From Rhodothermales bacterium (GTDB lineage Bacteria; Bacteroidota; Rhodothermia; Rhodothermales; VXPQ01), in contig JAJECT010000023.1 of assembly GCA_022821845.1 (NCBI GenBank), forward strand, positions 1 through 64,000: a DNA stretch of 64,000 nt, read 5' to 3'. The position numbers and the translations under genes are program-made. Shown in pieces: positions 24,553-34,484 of this stretch (the first letter of the stretch is position 1; each line of letters opens with the position of its first letter). The notes beneath the pieces were generated by a model. The model worked only from the letters and a program-made list of their open reading frames with translations, ran no database searches and was not told the DNA's origin.

Positions 24553-25350
24553 TTATCCACCGTTTTCGGATATAAACCCGAATCCGAACCGGCGCCACAG
24601 GCGGGCTGCCGCCGGGTCTCGCAGCAAGGCCAGAAAGCGGCGGGCGTCCTGACGCAGCGCGCTTTCCCGCACTACCGCCGCCGCATATCGTATCCGGGGG
24701 CGACACGCCTCCGAGATCGCCTCCTCCGCGTGTAATTCCGGCGCCATGGCAGCATCCGAGGCATACGCAATGGCCGCCCCCGCCGCGCCCGCCTCCACCG
24801 CCGCCACCGCTGCCCGCGCGTCCAGCGTCGGCGCGAGCCGAGGCGTCAGCGCCGCCCACGTCCCCTCGCAAAGCAACGCCTCGCGGGCATACATCCCCGC
24901 CGGCGCATGGTCCGGGTCGGCCAGCGCGATGCGGTCGTTTGCGGCGGCGCCTCCGTCCCGCCGCCGCACCTGCACGAGCCGGTTGGCGACAGGCAGTTCC
25001 TCGGGCCACAGAATGCGCTCCGCCGCATGCAAATAGTCCGTCCAGTCCGGGTGCGCGGAAACGAACAGGTCGGCGGCGGCCCCCCGCTCGATCTGCCGCG
25101 CCAAGAGCGAACTCCCCGCCACGTTCACCGTAACCGGCACGCCCGTCGCAACCTGAAACGTATCCGCAAAGGCTTCCATTACGTCCGTCAGCGACGCGGC
25201 AGCATACACCGTGAGCGCAGGCGCGGACGGCGAACGGCGGCATCCCGCAAGCAGCGCGGCGACGCACAACATCAGGACGAAACCGCACAACGCCCCATGC
25301 GACGGGCGCTCCGGGAATACGCTATATGAGGATACGCTGATTAAGTCCAC
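24553..25350 (-). CDS. modA: Molybdate ABC transporter substrate-binding protein ModA
   Basis: About 265 residues. After a lipoprotein-like signal ending LLAGC, the mature protein has the ModA pattern TVYAAASLTDVMEAFADTFQ, VAGSSLLARQIERGAAADLF, VSAHPDWTDYL, IALADPDHAPAGMYAREAL and AIAYASDAA. It binds molybdate or tungstate outside the membrane and delivers it to ModB. The first dozen codons, from a GTG, lie inside a repeat copy (25330-25350), so the true start is uncertain; an ATG at 25272 is too close to the lipobox. The repeat may have displaced the original promoter. Confidence 0.85.
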   Translation of the reverse strand: MDLISVSSYSVFPERPSHGALCGFVLMLCVAALLAGCRRSPSAPALTVYAAASLTDVMEAFADTFQVATGVPVTVNVAGSSLLARQIERGAAADLFVSAHPDWTDYLHAAERILWPEELPVANRLVQVRRRDGGAAANDRIALADPDHAPAGMYAREALLCEGTWAALTPRLAPTLDARAAVAAVEAGAAGAAIAYASDAAMAPELHAEEAISEACRPRIRYAAAVVRESALRQDARRFLALLRDPAAARLWRRFGFGFISENGG

Positions 25351-25432
25351 GAATCTCAGAGGCTTGCGAGGGGTGCGCTGGCAAGGAATGACGAGGCCAG
25401 CGCGCCCCTCGCAACCTCCCGAAGGGCGCGCA
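25330..25432 (-). repeat. Partial MITE-like copy next to modA
   Basis: It begins GGATACGCTGATTAAGTCCA and matches the reverse complement of the right part of the 13216-13470 element, with about 36 internal bases missing. It lies between the stop of the TPR gene and the modA start region. Confidence 0.7.
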
Positions 25433-25442
25433 TCGTCGGCTG

Positions 25443-26339
25443 CTATAGAGCATCTTCCGCATTCTGGCGGATGGTGCGTATCCAGGCCTGGGCTTGCCGC
25501 TGGTATGCAGAACCGTCTTCGGCCAGCGCGCCCACCCGCTCGAACTGCTCCAGCGCATCCTGAATCCGGTTGATGCGTAGCAAGAAAACGGCCCGGTTAT
25601 AGTTGGCCGCCAGATGATCCGGGTCCTGTTCGAGCGCCAGATTCGTTTGCCGGATCGCTTCCATGGGGTTTTGCGGATCGTACTGATAGGCCCACCCCAG
25701 GTCGGCGCGAACGTCCACGTCGTCCGGATTCTCGGCAAGCACTTTTCCAAGCGCCTCGATGGCCAGCAACGCCACGTCGGTTTTGCGCTCGTTGTAGACG
25801 GCTTCCATCCAGCCGTACAAAAGCCCGCCCGCATGGCGCCAGTCGGCCGTCGCGTCGGTGCGGCGGGCCAGGCGCTGCTGCTCGATGGCGGCCAGGTCCG
25901 CCCGCCCGATTTCGGCCAGAAAACGAACCAGTTCCCGCTGCGCTTCCAGGGCGAGGGCTTCGTCCCCGGACTGCATGATTTCCCGGAGCGAATCCGCCGC
26001 AAGAGCATATTGGGCGGCGACAGGGATGGACTCGAATTCGTCGATCACGGCGGCGCTCCGCATTTCGGCGGGCATGGCGGCGGCAACCGCGGCGTCAGGA
26101 CGGGCCTGGCGGGTAGACATCTCGCTGATCATGAACAGGGCGATCACAATCAGCACGGGGATACATATAAGAATAGCCACCCGGACGCCAAGAGACCCTT
26201 TTTCCGATTCGCCCGCCGCAGGAACCGCCGCGGAAGGCGCCTCGTCCGCGGATTCGGAGCGCGTCCGTCCGCATAATTCGCACCGGTCTGCGTCTCCGGC
26301 CATCCGGGCGCCGCAATCCATGCAAGAAACGTTAGACAT
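25443..26339 (-). CDS. Zinc-ribbon, membrane-anchored TPR protein
   Basis: A 298-residue protein. Residues 1-25 contain a rubredoxin-like zinc ribbon (CMDCG near 6-10; CELCG near 20-24), 50-72 form one membrane helix (AILICIPVLIVIALFMIS), and 100-290 are helical with TPR-like units (PDDVDVRADLGWAYQYDP; PDHLAANYNRAVFLLRI). TPRs mediate protein contacts. It overlaps the HU-like gene by 8 bases, suggesting co-transcription. The role is unknown. I chose the ATG at 26339 because the zinc ribbon follows directly. Confidence 0.7.
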   Translation of the reverse strand: MSNVSCMDCGARMAGDADRCELCGRTRSESADEAPSAAVPAAGESEKGSLGVRVAILICIPVLIVIALFMISEMSTRQARPDAAVAAAMPAEMRSAAVIDEFESIPVAAQYALAADSLREIMQSGDEALALEAQRELVRFLAEIGRADLAAIEQQRLARRTDATADWRHAGGLLYGWMEAVYNERKTDVALLAIEALGKVLAENPDDVDVRADLGWAYQYDPQNPMEAIRQTNLALEQDPDHLAANYNRAVFLLRINRIQDALEQFERVGALAEDGSAYQRQAQAWIRTIRQNAEDAL

Positions 26340-26652
26340 CGGGCAGGCCCCTCTCGCTCTCGAGGCTGTTTCTGACCGCCGCATCCACCCGGTCGCGCAA
26401 ACTTCTGGAAGGACGAAACATCGGCAAGTAGCGCGCGCCCACCGGAACTTCCTGATTCGTACGCGGATTGCGCGCCTTGCGGGGCCGCCGGTACTGCACG
26501 TGAAAGGTCCCGAACCCCCGAAGTTCGACGCCCTCTCCCGATTCGAGGGCCTCCGAAACGCAGGCTATGAAACCGTTCACGACCGCCTCCGTTTCGATGC
26601 GGGTCATTCCGGTGCCCGTGGCGATGCGTTCGACAATATCTGATTTTGTCAC
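26332..26652 (-). CDS. HU/IHF-family DNA-binding protein
   Basis: A 106-residue histone-like protein. The HU signature is clear: TKSDIVERIATGTGM, GRGFGTFHV-like ELRGFGTFHVQYRRPRKARN, then PRTNQEVPVGARYLPMF. These proteins bend DNA as dimers and help nucleoid structure, replication and recombination. The GTG at 26652 gives the standard N terminus (VTKSDIVER); an ATG 17 codons upstream is possible but adds non-conserved residues. It precedes the TPR gene. Confidence 0.88.
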   Translation of the reverse strand: MTKSDIVERIATGTGMTRIETEAVVNGFIACVSEALESGEGVELRGFGTFHVQYRRPRKARNPRTNQEVPVGARYLPMFRPSRSLRDRVDAAVRNSLESERGLPDV

Positions 26653-26861
26653 CGTCGTAAGGTTTTTTTTAATGAAACAGGCAAATAATGCATCATGACG
26701 CATGCGTGGCGCGACGCTTCCTTAACGCCGAGGCGGGCGCGGCGTTTCCTGTTCAGGAACAAGCGCAGGCGGGAAGCATACGTGTTTTGACGCGGCTATC
26801 GCGCCAACGCCTCCTCGTTCGCAGCGCGCATGCACGCCTGGTCGTCCCCGTATACGCTGTT

Positions 26862-29800
26862 ATGATGTCCTTTCGATACGCCCTGCTCTTTGCGCTCGCT
26901 TGTTTGCTCCCGGCGACAAGCGGACAAGCCCGCCAGGCAGCGGCCCCCGCCTCCTCCGCGTCTCCCGGACCGAATCCACCCGGCCAGACGCCCGTCGTCC
27001 AGTACGAAATGGACGTTATCGTCCACCCGGACCGGCACGCCATGGAAGGGCGGCAGCGCCTTACGTACGCGAACGCCTCGCCGGACACGCTTTTCCGGGT
27101 GTTCTACCACCTCTATTTCAATGCCTTCCAGCCGCATTCCATGATGGCCGAGCGGAACCGGGCATTGCCAGACCCCGACCCGCGTACGGCGCCGCGCATC
27201 TTCGAACTGGGCCCGGACGAAATCGGGTATCACCGCATCGAATCGCTCGCGCAGGACGGAGAACCCGTTTCGCACCGCGCCTTCGACACGGTGCTGGAAG
27301 TGACGCTGGCGCGCCCCCTGCCGCCGGGCGGGCAGACTGTTTTCGACATGGCGTTCGTTTCGCAAATTCCCTTGCAAACCCGCCGAAGCGGACGAGACAG
27401 CCGGGAGGGAATCGATTATTCCATGACCCAGTGGTACCCGAAACTCGCGCAGTACGATGCGCGCGGATGGCATGCGGACCCCTACGTCGGACGGGAATTC
27501 TATGCTCCGTTCGGGACATTCGACGTACGCATTACGCTACCCGCCGAATATATCCTGGGCGCGACGGGGACCCTCCTGAACCCGGACGAGGTGGGCCACG
27601 GCTATGCAAGCGATTCGCTGGATGCGGACACGGCCGCGGCGCCCGCCGACTCGCTGACCTGGCGATTCCATGCGGAAAACGTCCACGATTTCGCCTGGTC
27701 GGCGGACCCGGACTACGTTCACGACGTGCTGGAAACGGAGGCGGGCTACGCGATTCACCTGCTCTACCAGCCGGACGTAGCCGAGACATGGGCAACGCTC
27801 CACGAAGCCGCCCCGAAAATCATGGCGTTCTTCGAAGCGCGCTACGGCCCCTACCTCTATCCGCAGATGACCATTGCGCAGGGCGGAGACGGCGGCATGG
27901 AGTATCCTATGATCACGCTTGTAACCGGAAAACGTTCCCCGGCTTCCCTGCACGGCGTAACCGCCCACGAAGTGGCGCATATGTGGTTCTACGGCATGAT
28001 CGGGTCCAACGAAGCGGACCATGCGTGGATGGACGAAGGATTTACGAGTTACGCGACGCGGGAAGCGCTGGCGCATATCCGCGGGCAACCGAGGCCATCC
28101 CATGCAAGCGCCACGTACAGCATCCTGAACCTGAAACGCTTCGGCCTCTTCGAGCCGCTAAATACGCCCAGCGACTGGTTCGACACGAACGCGGCCTACG
28201 GCGTGGCCTCGTATTCGGGCGGAGAGATGATGCTCGACATGCTGGGGTACGTCATCTCGGATTCGCTGCGCGACCGGTTTTTGCTCGAATACCACCGGCA
28301 ATATACATTCCGCCACGCCGGTCCCTACGACGTGGAGCGCGTAGCCGAGCAAGTGTCGGGCATTCATCTGGACTGGTATTTCCAGCAATTCGGAGATTTG
28401 GATTGGGAACTGGATTACGCCATACGAAGGTTCAGGAGCAATCCGCACGGACCCCAGTGGCGCGCCACGATGACGCTCGAAAGGCACGGACGCGCCGTCA
28501 TGCCCATTGACCTGCGAATCACGCTTGAGGACGGATCGACGCAGTGGGTGCATATACCGCTGGGCGTGATGCGGGGGCATAAACCGGTCCCCGAAGACTG
28601 GATCGTGGCGGAGCCCTGGCCCTGGACCTCGCCCGAATACACGCTGGACGTCATGCTGCCCGTCCGGGCGCGCCGCGCCGAAATCGATCCGTATCTGCGC
28701 ACCCCGGAATCGAATCGGCTGGACAATGTCACCGGGCGAGCGCGCGAATATTCCTTCCTGCAACCCCCTGCGCCCAATATCCGCCGCTTCGACGTCGGAT
28801 GGCGGCCGCTCGCGCACTACGCGCAGCACTGGGGGCCGGGCGTCGGGGTGCAATTTCGCGGCGCGTATACGCTCACCGGAGAAACGCAAAAACGAACGGT
28901 GACGATCTGGCCGCAGGTGCTCTTCAGCGGCGGCGAATTCCCCGCCGTCGCATCCCGCATCGCGCACGTCGAATCGCCGGAGTTCCATGCGCTGAACGGC
29001 ATCGACTTCGACTTCTCCCGTTCAGAAAGTTATTTGAAGGGTTACCTGATCGACTGGCGCTCCTGGACCCGGAAACAGCTGGGTATTTATGAGACCGGCA
29101 TGGAGATTTCCTTTTCGGATCCGGAAAACCTTCTCCTGAAACGCAGCAGGCGATACACGATAGGAGCCAAACTCGTCTACCCGGTCAACGACCGCGCCAA
29201 AGTCCGGAACACCTCCAGCGCCTGGATACAAGATACGGGCTCCGTATACGGTCGCATGGAAGGGGCAAGCGACTGGTATCGCTATATCATGTTCGGAGAA
29301 TTGGGCGCCGCATGGAATGAAGACTTGGATACAGAATACAAAAATCGGTATTCCCTCAACCGCATGTCCATGGACTTGGCCCTCGGCATGCCCATCGGCC
29401 CGCTCATGGGCTCCGTGCGCGTGTTCCTGGGCAGTGGAGATGACGACCTCTCCCCGGACCGGCGCTTCCGCTTCGGAGGCGTATCGGTCGAGGAACAATG
29501 GAACCATGCGGGCTATCGGAACGTGGAGGCGCTCTTCGAGGAGCCGCTCGCCGACGCAAACTGGGTGGCCTTCGGCGCGCCGGGACCCGTCGCCTACATG
29601 CGGCAGGCAGAGCCGTACGCCGAGCGGGAGCATACGGACCATGACCACACGCGCCATAAAGACGACACGGATCGCCATGAACGCCACGAAGCGGGTCATG
29701 CGACAGCGGAGCCGTTTTTCCTGGGATCCACGGGAATGCTCGCATTCAGCGCGCGGCTGCTTACGCCTCGGCTCCAGGGCCCGCCCCTTTTGCGCCCGCT

Positions 29801-30086
29801 CCGGCTGGAATTGTTTATGGGCGCCGGAGTCACAGGCGATTCGCGAGACAACATACGCCGTGACAGAAAACACACCCTGATGGACGCAGGGCTGGGCGTC
29901 CGCTACGACCTGAACCGCCTGCGGGGATTCGACCGATGGATCAAACAGTCCGATGTATTGTCGGATCTTGCGCTCGTGGCGCGCTTTCCCTTGTGGGCCA
30001 ATGATTACGAATATGCGGACAGCGACAAGGCGTTCGCATTCCGCTGGGTACTCGGCGTCCAGCTGGACCGCCTTCCCTGGGACTGA
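26862..30086 (+). CDS. Exported M1-family aminopeptidase-like protein with barrel-like C-terminal half
   Basis: About 1,074 residues. A signal peptide (MMSFRYALLFALACLLPATS) leads to an M1 gluzincin domain: a GGMEYP substrate motif, the zinc site HEVAH at 369-373, and the third ligand Glu at about 392 in WMDEGFTSY. Residues beyond about 620 are beta-rich (TIGAKLVYPVND, FRWVLGVQLDRLPWD) and end near an aromatic residue, compatible with an outer-membrane or surface domain. Around 920-950 lies a His/Asp-rich stretch (EHTDHDHTRHKDDTDRHERH) that may bind metal. It probably trims peptides in the periplasm or at the surface. It is divergent from the HU gene. Confidence 0.82.
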   Translation: MMSFRYALLFALACLLPATSGQARQAAAPASSASPGPNPPGQTPVVQYEMDVIVHPDRHAMEGRQRLTYANASPDTLFRVFYHLYFNAFQPHSMMAERNRALPDPDPRTAPRIFELGPDEIGYHRIESLAQDGEPVSHRAFDTVLEVTLARPLPPGGQTVFDMAFVSQIPLQTRRSGRDSREGIDYSMTQWYPKLAQYDARGWHADPYVGREFYAPFGTFDVRITLPAEYILGATGTLLNPDEVGHGYASDSLDADTAAAPADSLTWRFHAENVHDFAWSADPDYVHDVLETEAGYAIHLLYQPDVAETWATLHEAAPKIMAFFEARYGPYLYPQMTIAQGGDGGMEYPMITLVTGKRSPASLHGVTAHEVAHMWFYGMIGSNEADHAWMDEGFTSYATREALAHIRGQPRPSHASATYSILNLKRFGLFEPLNTPSDWFDTNAAYGVASYSGGEMMLDMLGYVISDSLRDRFLLEYHRQYTFRHAGPYDVERVAEQVSGIHLDWYFQQFGDLDWELDYAIRRFRSNPHGPQWRATMTLERHGRAVMPIDLRITLEDGSTQWVHIPLGVMRGHKPVPEDWIVAEPWPWTSPEYTLDVMLPVRARRAEIDPYLRTPESNRLDNVTGRAREYSFLQPPAPNIRRFDVGWRPLAHYAQHWGPGVGVQFRGAYTLTGETQKRTVTIWPQVLFSGGEFPAVASRIAHVESPEFHALNGIDFDFSRSESYLKGYLIDWRSWTRKQLGIYETGMEISFSDPENLLLKRSRRYTIGAKLVYPVNDRAKVRNTSSAWIQDTGSVYGRMEGASDWYRYIMFGELGAAWNEDLDTEYKNRYSLNRMSMDLALGMPIGPLMGSVRVFLGSGDDDLSPDRRFRFGGVSVEEQWNHAGYRNVEALFEEPLADANWVAFGAPGPVAYMRQAEPYAEREHTDHDHTRHKDDTDRHERHEAGHATAEPFFLGSTGMLAFSARLLTPRLQGPPLLRPLRLELFMGAGVTGDSRDNIRRDRKHTLMDAGLGVRYDLNRLRGFDRWIKQSDVLSDLALVARFPLWANDYEYADSDKAFAFRWVLGVQLDRLPWD

Positions 30087-30118
30087 CGCGCCCCTCACTG
30101 CCTAACCCCTACGAAAAC

Positions 30119-30919
30119 ATGCTTCGCGTATCGACCCGTTTGTCCACCCATGCGGTGGCCGCGCTCCTCGCCGCCGCGCTACTGGCCTTCGCCGCCTGCG
30201 GCGGCCCTTCCGAAGAGGCTGCCGCCCCCGGCAAAGCCGAAACCATCATACGGCAGGCGGCGCTTGCGCACGGCAGCGAACACGCAGACCGCGTAAAGAT
30301 CGAATTCGACTTTCGCGAATATCATTACGTCATCGCGCTGGACGGAGGACGGTTCCAGTACGAACGCGCCCGCCCGGACTCCGCCGGATACATCCGGGAC
30401 GTACTGAACAACGACGGCTTCCACCGGGAAATAGACGGGGCGCCCGTAGCGCTTTCCAGGGAGGCCGACTCCAGCTACGCCTCCTCGCTCAACGCCGTGG
30501 CCTACTTCATGCTGCTGCCCTTCAAGTTGACCGACGACGCGGTGCAGGCCCGATACCTGTCCAAAGACGACATCCTTGGCGAACCGTACCATGAAATCGA
30601 AGTCACTTTCGAGCGGGAGGGCGGCGGCGACGATTACCAGGATCGGTATGTGTACTGGTTCCATCGGGACCGCCACACCATGGACTATTTCGCCTACGAC
30701 TACCAGACGAGCGACGCGGGAACGCGCTTCCGCAAAGCCTACAACGCGCGAACTGTGGGCGGCGTCCGCTTTCAGGATTACCTGAATTTCACCTCGGAAA
30801 CCATCGCCATGCCGGGGGATCCTATCGAGCAAATGGACAGCCTGCTGGCTATTCAGGCGCTGGATACGGTGTCCGTCATCGAAAAAACGAACATCGTCGT
30901 AGAGAAAACAGGCGAATAG
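30119..30919 (+). CDS. DUF6503-like lipoprotein
   Basis: A 266-residue protein with a lipoprotein signal (ALLAAALLAFAACGG, lipobox Cys near residue 27). The mature part fits a family of Bacteroidota lipoproteins: VKIEFDFREYHYVI, LNNDGFHREIDG, SLNAVAYFMLLPFKLTDDAV, VYWFHRDRHTMDYFAY. The function is unknown. The beta-rich pattern resembles LolA-like folds. It follows the peptidase gene by 32 bases. Confidence 0.7.
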   Translation: MLRVSTRLSTHAVAALLAAALLAFAACGGPSEEAAAPGKAETIIRQAALAHGSEHADRVKIEFDFREYHYVIALDGGRFQYERARPDSAGYIRDVLNNDGFHREIDGAPVALSREADSSYASSLNAVAYFMLLPFKLTDDAVQARYLSKDDILGEPYHEIEVTFEREGGGDDYQDRYVYWFHRDRHTMDYFAYDYQTSDAGTRFRKAYNARTVGGVRFQDYLNFTSETIAMPGDPIEQMDSLLAIQALDTVSVIEKTNIVVEKTGE

Positions 30920-30996
30920 ATTCCGCGCCCGGTCGTATATTCAGGGTATTCCAGACATTTTCCACCCACGTTATCCAACCCAACACGCACAACGCC

Positions 30997-31566
30997 ATGA
31001 CTGTATCCATGCCTCGCACCCTGCTTCCCCTGCTCGTTACGGCGGGCCTCCTCGTTTTCGGCGCGCGCTCTGTCGCCGCGCAAGACATCGTTCCGCCGCC
31101 CAACCCGGCAAGTCCGCGGGCCGTTACCCAAACGTCGTTCGGCGACGGGACCTACGCCAGCATCCACTATGGATCGCCCCGCAAGCGCGACCGGGAAATT
31201 TTCGGAGGCCTGGTGCCGTTCGGCGAGGTCTGGCGATTGGGCGCCAACGAGGCCACGGAAATGACCGTTACGCAAGACGTCCATCTCGGAGACATGGACC
31301 TGGCCGCAGGCACGTATGCTCTCCTCGCCATCCCGAACGAGGAATCATGGACCCTGATCGTGAACGCCGGCCTCGGCATGTGGGGCGCCTTTTCCTATTC
31401 GGACGAGCACGACGTCCTGCGCCTGGACGCCCCGGCAAGCATGACCGAAAGCATCCACGAAGCCTTCACGATCAGCCTCGAAGCCAACGAGGACGGCTCG
31501 GCGGGCACGCTTTCCATGATGTGGGATCAGACGAGCGTGTCGATTCCCGTAACGCCTGCGGAATAG
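30997..31566 (+). CDS. DUF2911 exported protein
   Basis: A 189-residue protein with an N-terminal signal (TLLPLLVTAGLLVFGARS) and a DUF2911 domain: SPRKRDREIFGGLVPFGEVW, RLGANEATEM, MDLAAGTYALLAIPNEESW. This exported beta-domain family is common in Bacteroidota and its function is not established. It follows the DUF6503 gene by 77 bases. Confidence 0.8.
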   Translation: MTVSMPRTLLPLLVTAGLLVFGARSVAAQDIVPPPNPASPRAVTQTSFGDGTYASIHYGSPRKRDREIFGGLVPFGEVWRLGANEATEMTVTQDVHLGDMDLAAGTYALLAIPNEESWTLIVNAGLGMWGAFSYSDEHDVLRLDAPASMTESIHEAFTISLEANEDGSAGTLSMMWDQTSVSIPVTPAE

Positions 31567-31655
31567 TTTCGGCGTTATATTTCCAATACATGCTTCTTCC
31601 GGCAGGACGACGCCTCGCACGGCGGCTCGTCTCGCAACCATGATGCGGACACGCC

Positions 31656-34481
31656 ATGCAGTTTTCGGGGCTTGACGTCGAAGCGGAGGGCACGGGCATA
31701 TCGCGCCCGCTGAGCCGCCAGGTCAATCTCCTCGGCGCGCTCCTTGGGCAAGCGATACGCCAGCAGGCGGGACAGCGCGTCTTCGACCTGGCGGAATCGT
31801 TGCGTACGCTTTGCAAACAGGCGCTGACGGAACAAAGCCCGGCGCCTCGCATTGAGGCCAAGCGCCGCATTGCAGCGCTCGGCAACGAGGACATTCTCTG
31901 GATGCTGCGGGCCTACACCGCATTCTTCCATCTGGTGAACCAGGCGGAGCAGGAGGAAATTATTCGGATAAACCGGGACCGGGCGCGGGGCGCGTCGGCG
32001 GAAACCCCCCGGGCAGAATCCATCCTGGAGGCCATCCGCTATCTCAAGGAGCAGGGATATTCCCGCGAGGAAGCGCTGGCGCTCCTCCGCCAACTGGATA
32101 TCCAGCCTACGCTGACGGCGCACCCCACCGAAGCGCGGCGACTCAGCATCCTGTACAAGCAGCAGCACATCTCCCGGATACTGTCCCGGCTGAACCGGGA
32201 GCGCCTGACGCCAAGAGAAAAAGAACATGTCCTCGCGGATATCCAGAACCAGATATCCCTGCTGCTCTCCACCGACGAGATTCGGGCGGACAGGCCCAGC
32301 GTAGACGACGAAGTGGACCAGGGGCTGTATTTCCTGCGCAACGCGATTCGGGAAACCGTCCCGGACATATACGACGACATACGACGGGGGCTGCATACGT
32401 ATTACGGGGCGGCGGGCGACATTCCCGTATTTCTTCGGTACCGATCCTGGATCGGCAGTGATCGGGACGGCAACCCGAACGTCACGGCGGAGGTAACGCG
32501 GCGGACATTCGCCAAACAGCGCCTCGCCGCCATCGGCCTCTTTCTCGACGAACTGGTGGAGTTGCGGCGGGAACTGAGCATTTCGGACCGACAGGCTTCC
32601 GTCCCCCGCGCGCTGTACGACGCCCTTGCCGCCGACGCGGAGGCGATCAACCTGGACGCAAGAAGCAAGCGAATCTACCGCCACGAGCCGTACCGACTCA
32701 AGATAAGTTACATGGCGGAGCGCCTGCGGCGCCTTGCGGAGCAAGCGGAAGCCGCGCAGGACGGGAAACCTTCGGGATCCGCCGAGGCATGTAGCTACGC
32801 CAGCGCGGCTTTTGTCAAGGACCTGGAACTGCTCCGGGAATGCCTTGTCGAGACGGGCTGCGAAACTTGCGCCGAAGCCGGTCGCCTGCAACGCATGCTG
32901 GTGCGGGCGCGCACGTTCGGATTTCATATGGCGGCGCTCGACGTGCGGCAGCACAGCCGCATACACGAGCAAGCCGTCGCCGCCATCCTGCGCGCCGCAA
33001 ACGTACACGACGCATACGACCGCCTGGGCGAATCCGAAAAAATCGACTTGTTGGCCGCCGAACTGGAAAATCCGCGCGCCCTCCTGCCCCGCGACGCGCG
33101 CCTCACCGGCATGGCGCAGCAAGTCGTAGAAAGTTTCGAGGCGATCCGGGAGATTCTCCAGAGAGAACCGGCGGCCATGGGAAGTTACGTCATCAGCATG
33201 ACGCATACGGTGAGCGACGTGCTGGAAGCCCTGTTGCTGGCGAAAGCCGTTGGACTCTGGCGAATGGAGGACGGCGCGTGGCGCTGTCCGCTCGACATCG
33301 TGCCCCTTTTCGAAACGATAGAGGACCTGGCCGAGGCGGACGCGCTCATGGCCGCGCTCTTCGCCAATCCGGTATACGCCCGGCACCTCGAATCCCGCGG
33401 ACGTTTCCAGGAAATCATGCTGGGCTACTCGGATTCGAACAAGGACGGCGGATACTGGATGGCCAACTGGGCGCTGCACAAGGCCCAGAAAGCCCTTGGC
33501 GCCGCGTGCAGGGAGCGCGGGGTCACGCTGCGGCTGTTTCACGGACGGGGCGGGACGGTCGGACGCGGCGGCGGACGGGCCAACCAGGCTATTCTCGCCA
33601 TGCCTCCCGTCGTGCACAACGGACAAATCCGGTTTACCGAACAGGGCGAGGTGATCTCGTTCCGGTACGCGCTGCCGGACATCGCCCGGCGGCACCTGGA
33701 ACAGATTGTCAGCGCCATGATTGTGAGCACGGCGGCGGGATCGCGGCGAAACGGCGAAAACGACTACGGAACAGCCCCCGAAAACGTCGAGACGCTGGAC
33801 CGCATCGCCGAGCGCTCCATGGAGGCCTACCGGACGCTCATTGAAGACCCTGCGCTGTGGCCATGGTATACCTGCGTCACGCCTATCGAACAGATAAGCC
33901 GTTTGCCTATCGCTTCCCGCCCGGTTTCCCGGGGGGCCGCGCACGAGGTCCACTTCGAGTCGCTGCGGGCCATCCCGTGGGTCTTCGCATGGACCCAGAC
34001 GCGGTATACGCTGCCGGGATGGTTCGGGACGGGCCGCGGCCTCGCCGCGCTCGCCGACGAAGACCCGGAAACGCTCCCCCGGCTCCAGGTGCTCTTCCGG
34101 GAATGGACCTTCTTCCGGGCCGTCGTAAACAGCGCCCAACGGGAAATGGCGCGGGCGCGGTTCGCAATTTCGCAACATTACCGGGAACTGGAAAATTCCC
34201 CGGAGGGCGCCCGCATCCATCGGCAGATCGAGGAAGATTTCCGGCAGGCGCGCGACATGATCCTCCAGATCACCGGGCAAAGCGAATTGCTCGGCAGCAA
34301 TCCGGTCATCCAGAAATCCATTTCCCTGCGGAATCCCTATACGGACGTGCTCAACCTCTTGCAGATCGAACTCGTCAAACGGTACCGGGCCGCCGAGGAC
34401 GAAACAACGCAGGATGCGCTGCGACACGCCTTGTTCCTGAGCATCAACGGCATCGCAGCGGCGATGCAGAGTACGGGGTAG
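31656..34481 (+). CDS. ppc: Phosphoenolpyruvate carboxylase
   Basis: A 941-residue PEP carboxylase that fixes bicarbonate onto PEP to give oxaloacetate for the TCA cycle. Conserved sites: the catalytic His in LTAHPTEARR, GSDRDGNPNVTAEVT, GYSDSNKDGGYWMANW, the FHGRGGTVGRGGG mobile loop, and the C-terminal QKSISLRNPYTDVLNLLQIELVKRYR. The protein ends STG, close to the canonical C terminus needed for activity. It is of full length and convergent with the nuclease gene. Confidence 0.95.
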   Translation: MQFSGLDVEAEGTGISRPLSRQVNLLGALLGQAIRQQAGQRVFDLAESLRTLCKQALTEQSPAPRIEAKRRIAALGNEDILWMLRAYTAFFHLVNQAEQEEIIRINRDRARGASAETPRAESILEAIRYLKEQGYSREEALALLRQLDIQPTLTAHPTEARRLSILYKQQHISRILSRLNRERLTPREKEHVLADIQNQISLLLSTDEIRADRPSVDDEVDQGLYFLRNAIRETVPDIYDDIRRGLHTYYGAAGDIPVFLRYRSWIGSDRDGNPNVTAEVTRRTFAKQRLAAIGLFLDELVELRRELSISDRQASVPRALYDALAADAEAINLDARSKRIYRHEPYRLKISYMAERLRRLAEQAEAAQDGKPSGSAEACSYASAAFVKDLELLRECLVETGCETCAEAGRLQRMLVRARTFGFHMAALDVRQHSRIHEQAVAAILRAANVHDAYDRLGESEKIDLLAAELENPRALLPRDARLTGMAQQVVESFEAIREILQREPAAMGSYVISMTHTVSDVLEALLLAKAVGLWRMEDGAWRCPLDIVPLFETIEDLAEADALMAALFANPVYARHLESRGRFQEIMLGYSDSNKDGGYWMANWALHKAQKALGAACRERGVTLRLFHGRGGTVGRGGGRANQAILAMPPVVHNGQIRFTEQGEVISFRYALPDIARRHLEQIVSAMIVSTAAGSRRNGENDYGTAPENVETLDRIAERSMEAYRTLIEDPALWPWYTCVTPIEQISRLPIASRPVSRGAAHEVHFESLRAIPWVFAWTQTRYTLPGWFGTGRGLAALADEDPETLPRLQVLFREWTFFRAVVNSAQREMARARFAISQHYRELENSPEGARIHRQIEEDFRQARDMILQITGQSELLGSNPVIQKSISLRNPYTDVLNLLQIELVKRYRAAEDETTQDALRHALFLSINGIAAAMQSTG

Positions 34482-34484
34482 GGC

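Noticed and set aside
31575-34427. 950-codon minus-strand frame antisense to ppc
   Set aside because: PEP carboxylase on the other strand has every catalytic motif; the antisense frame has none.
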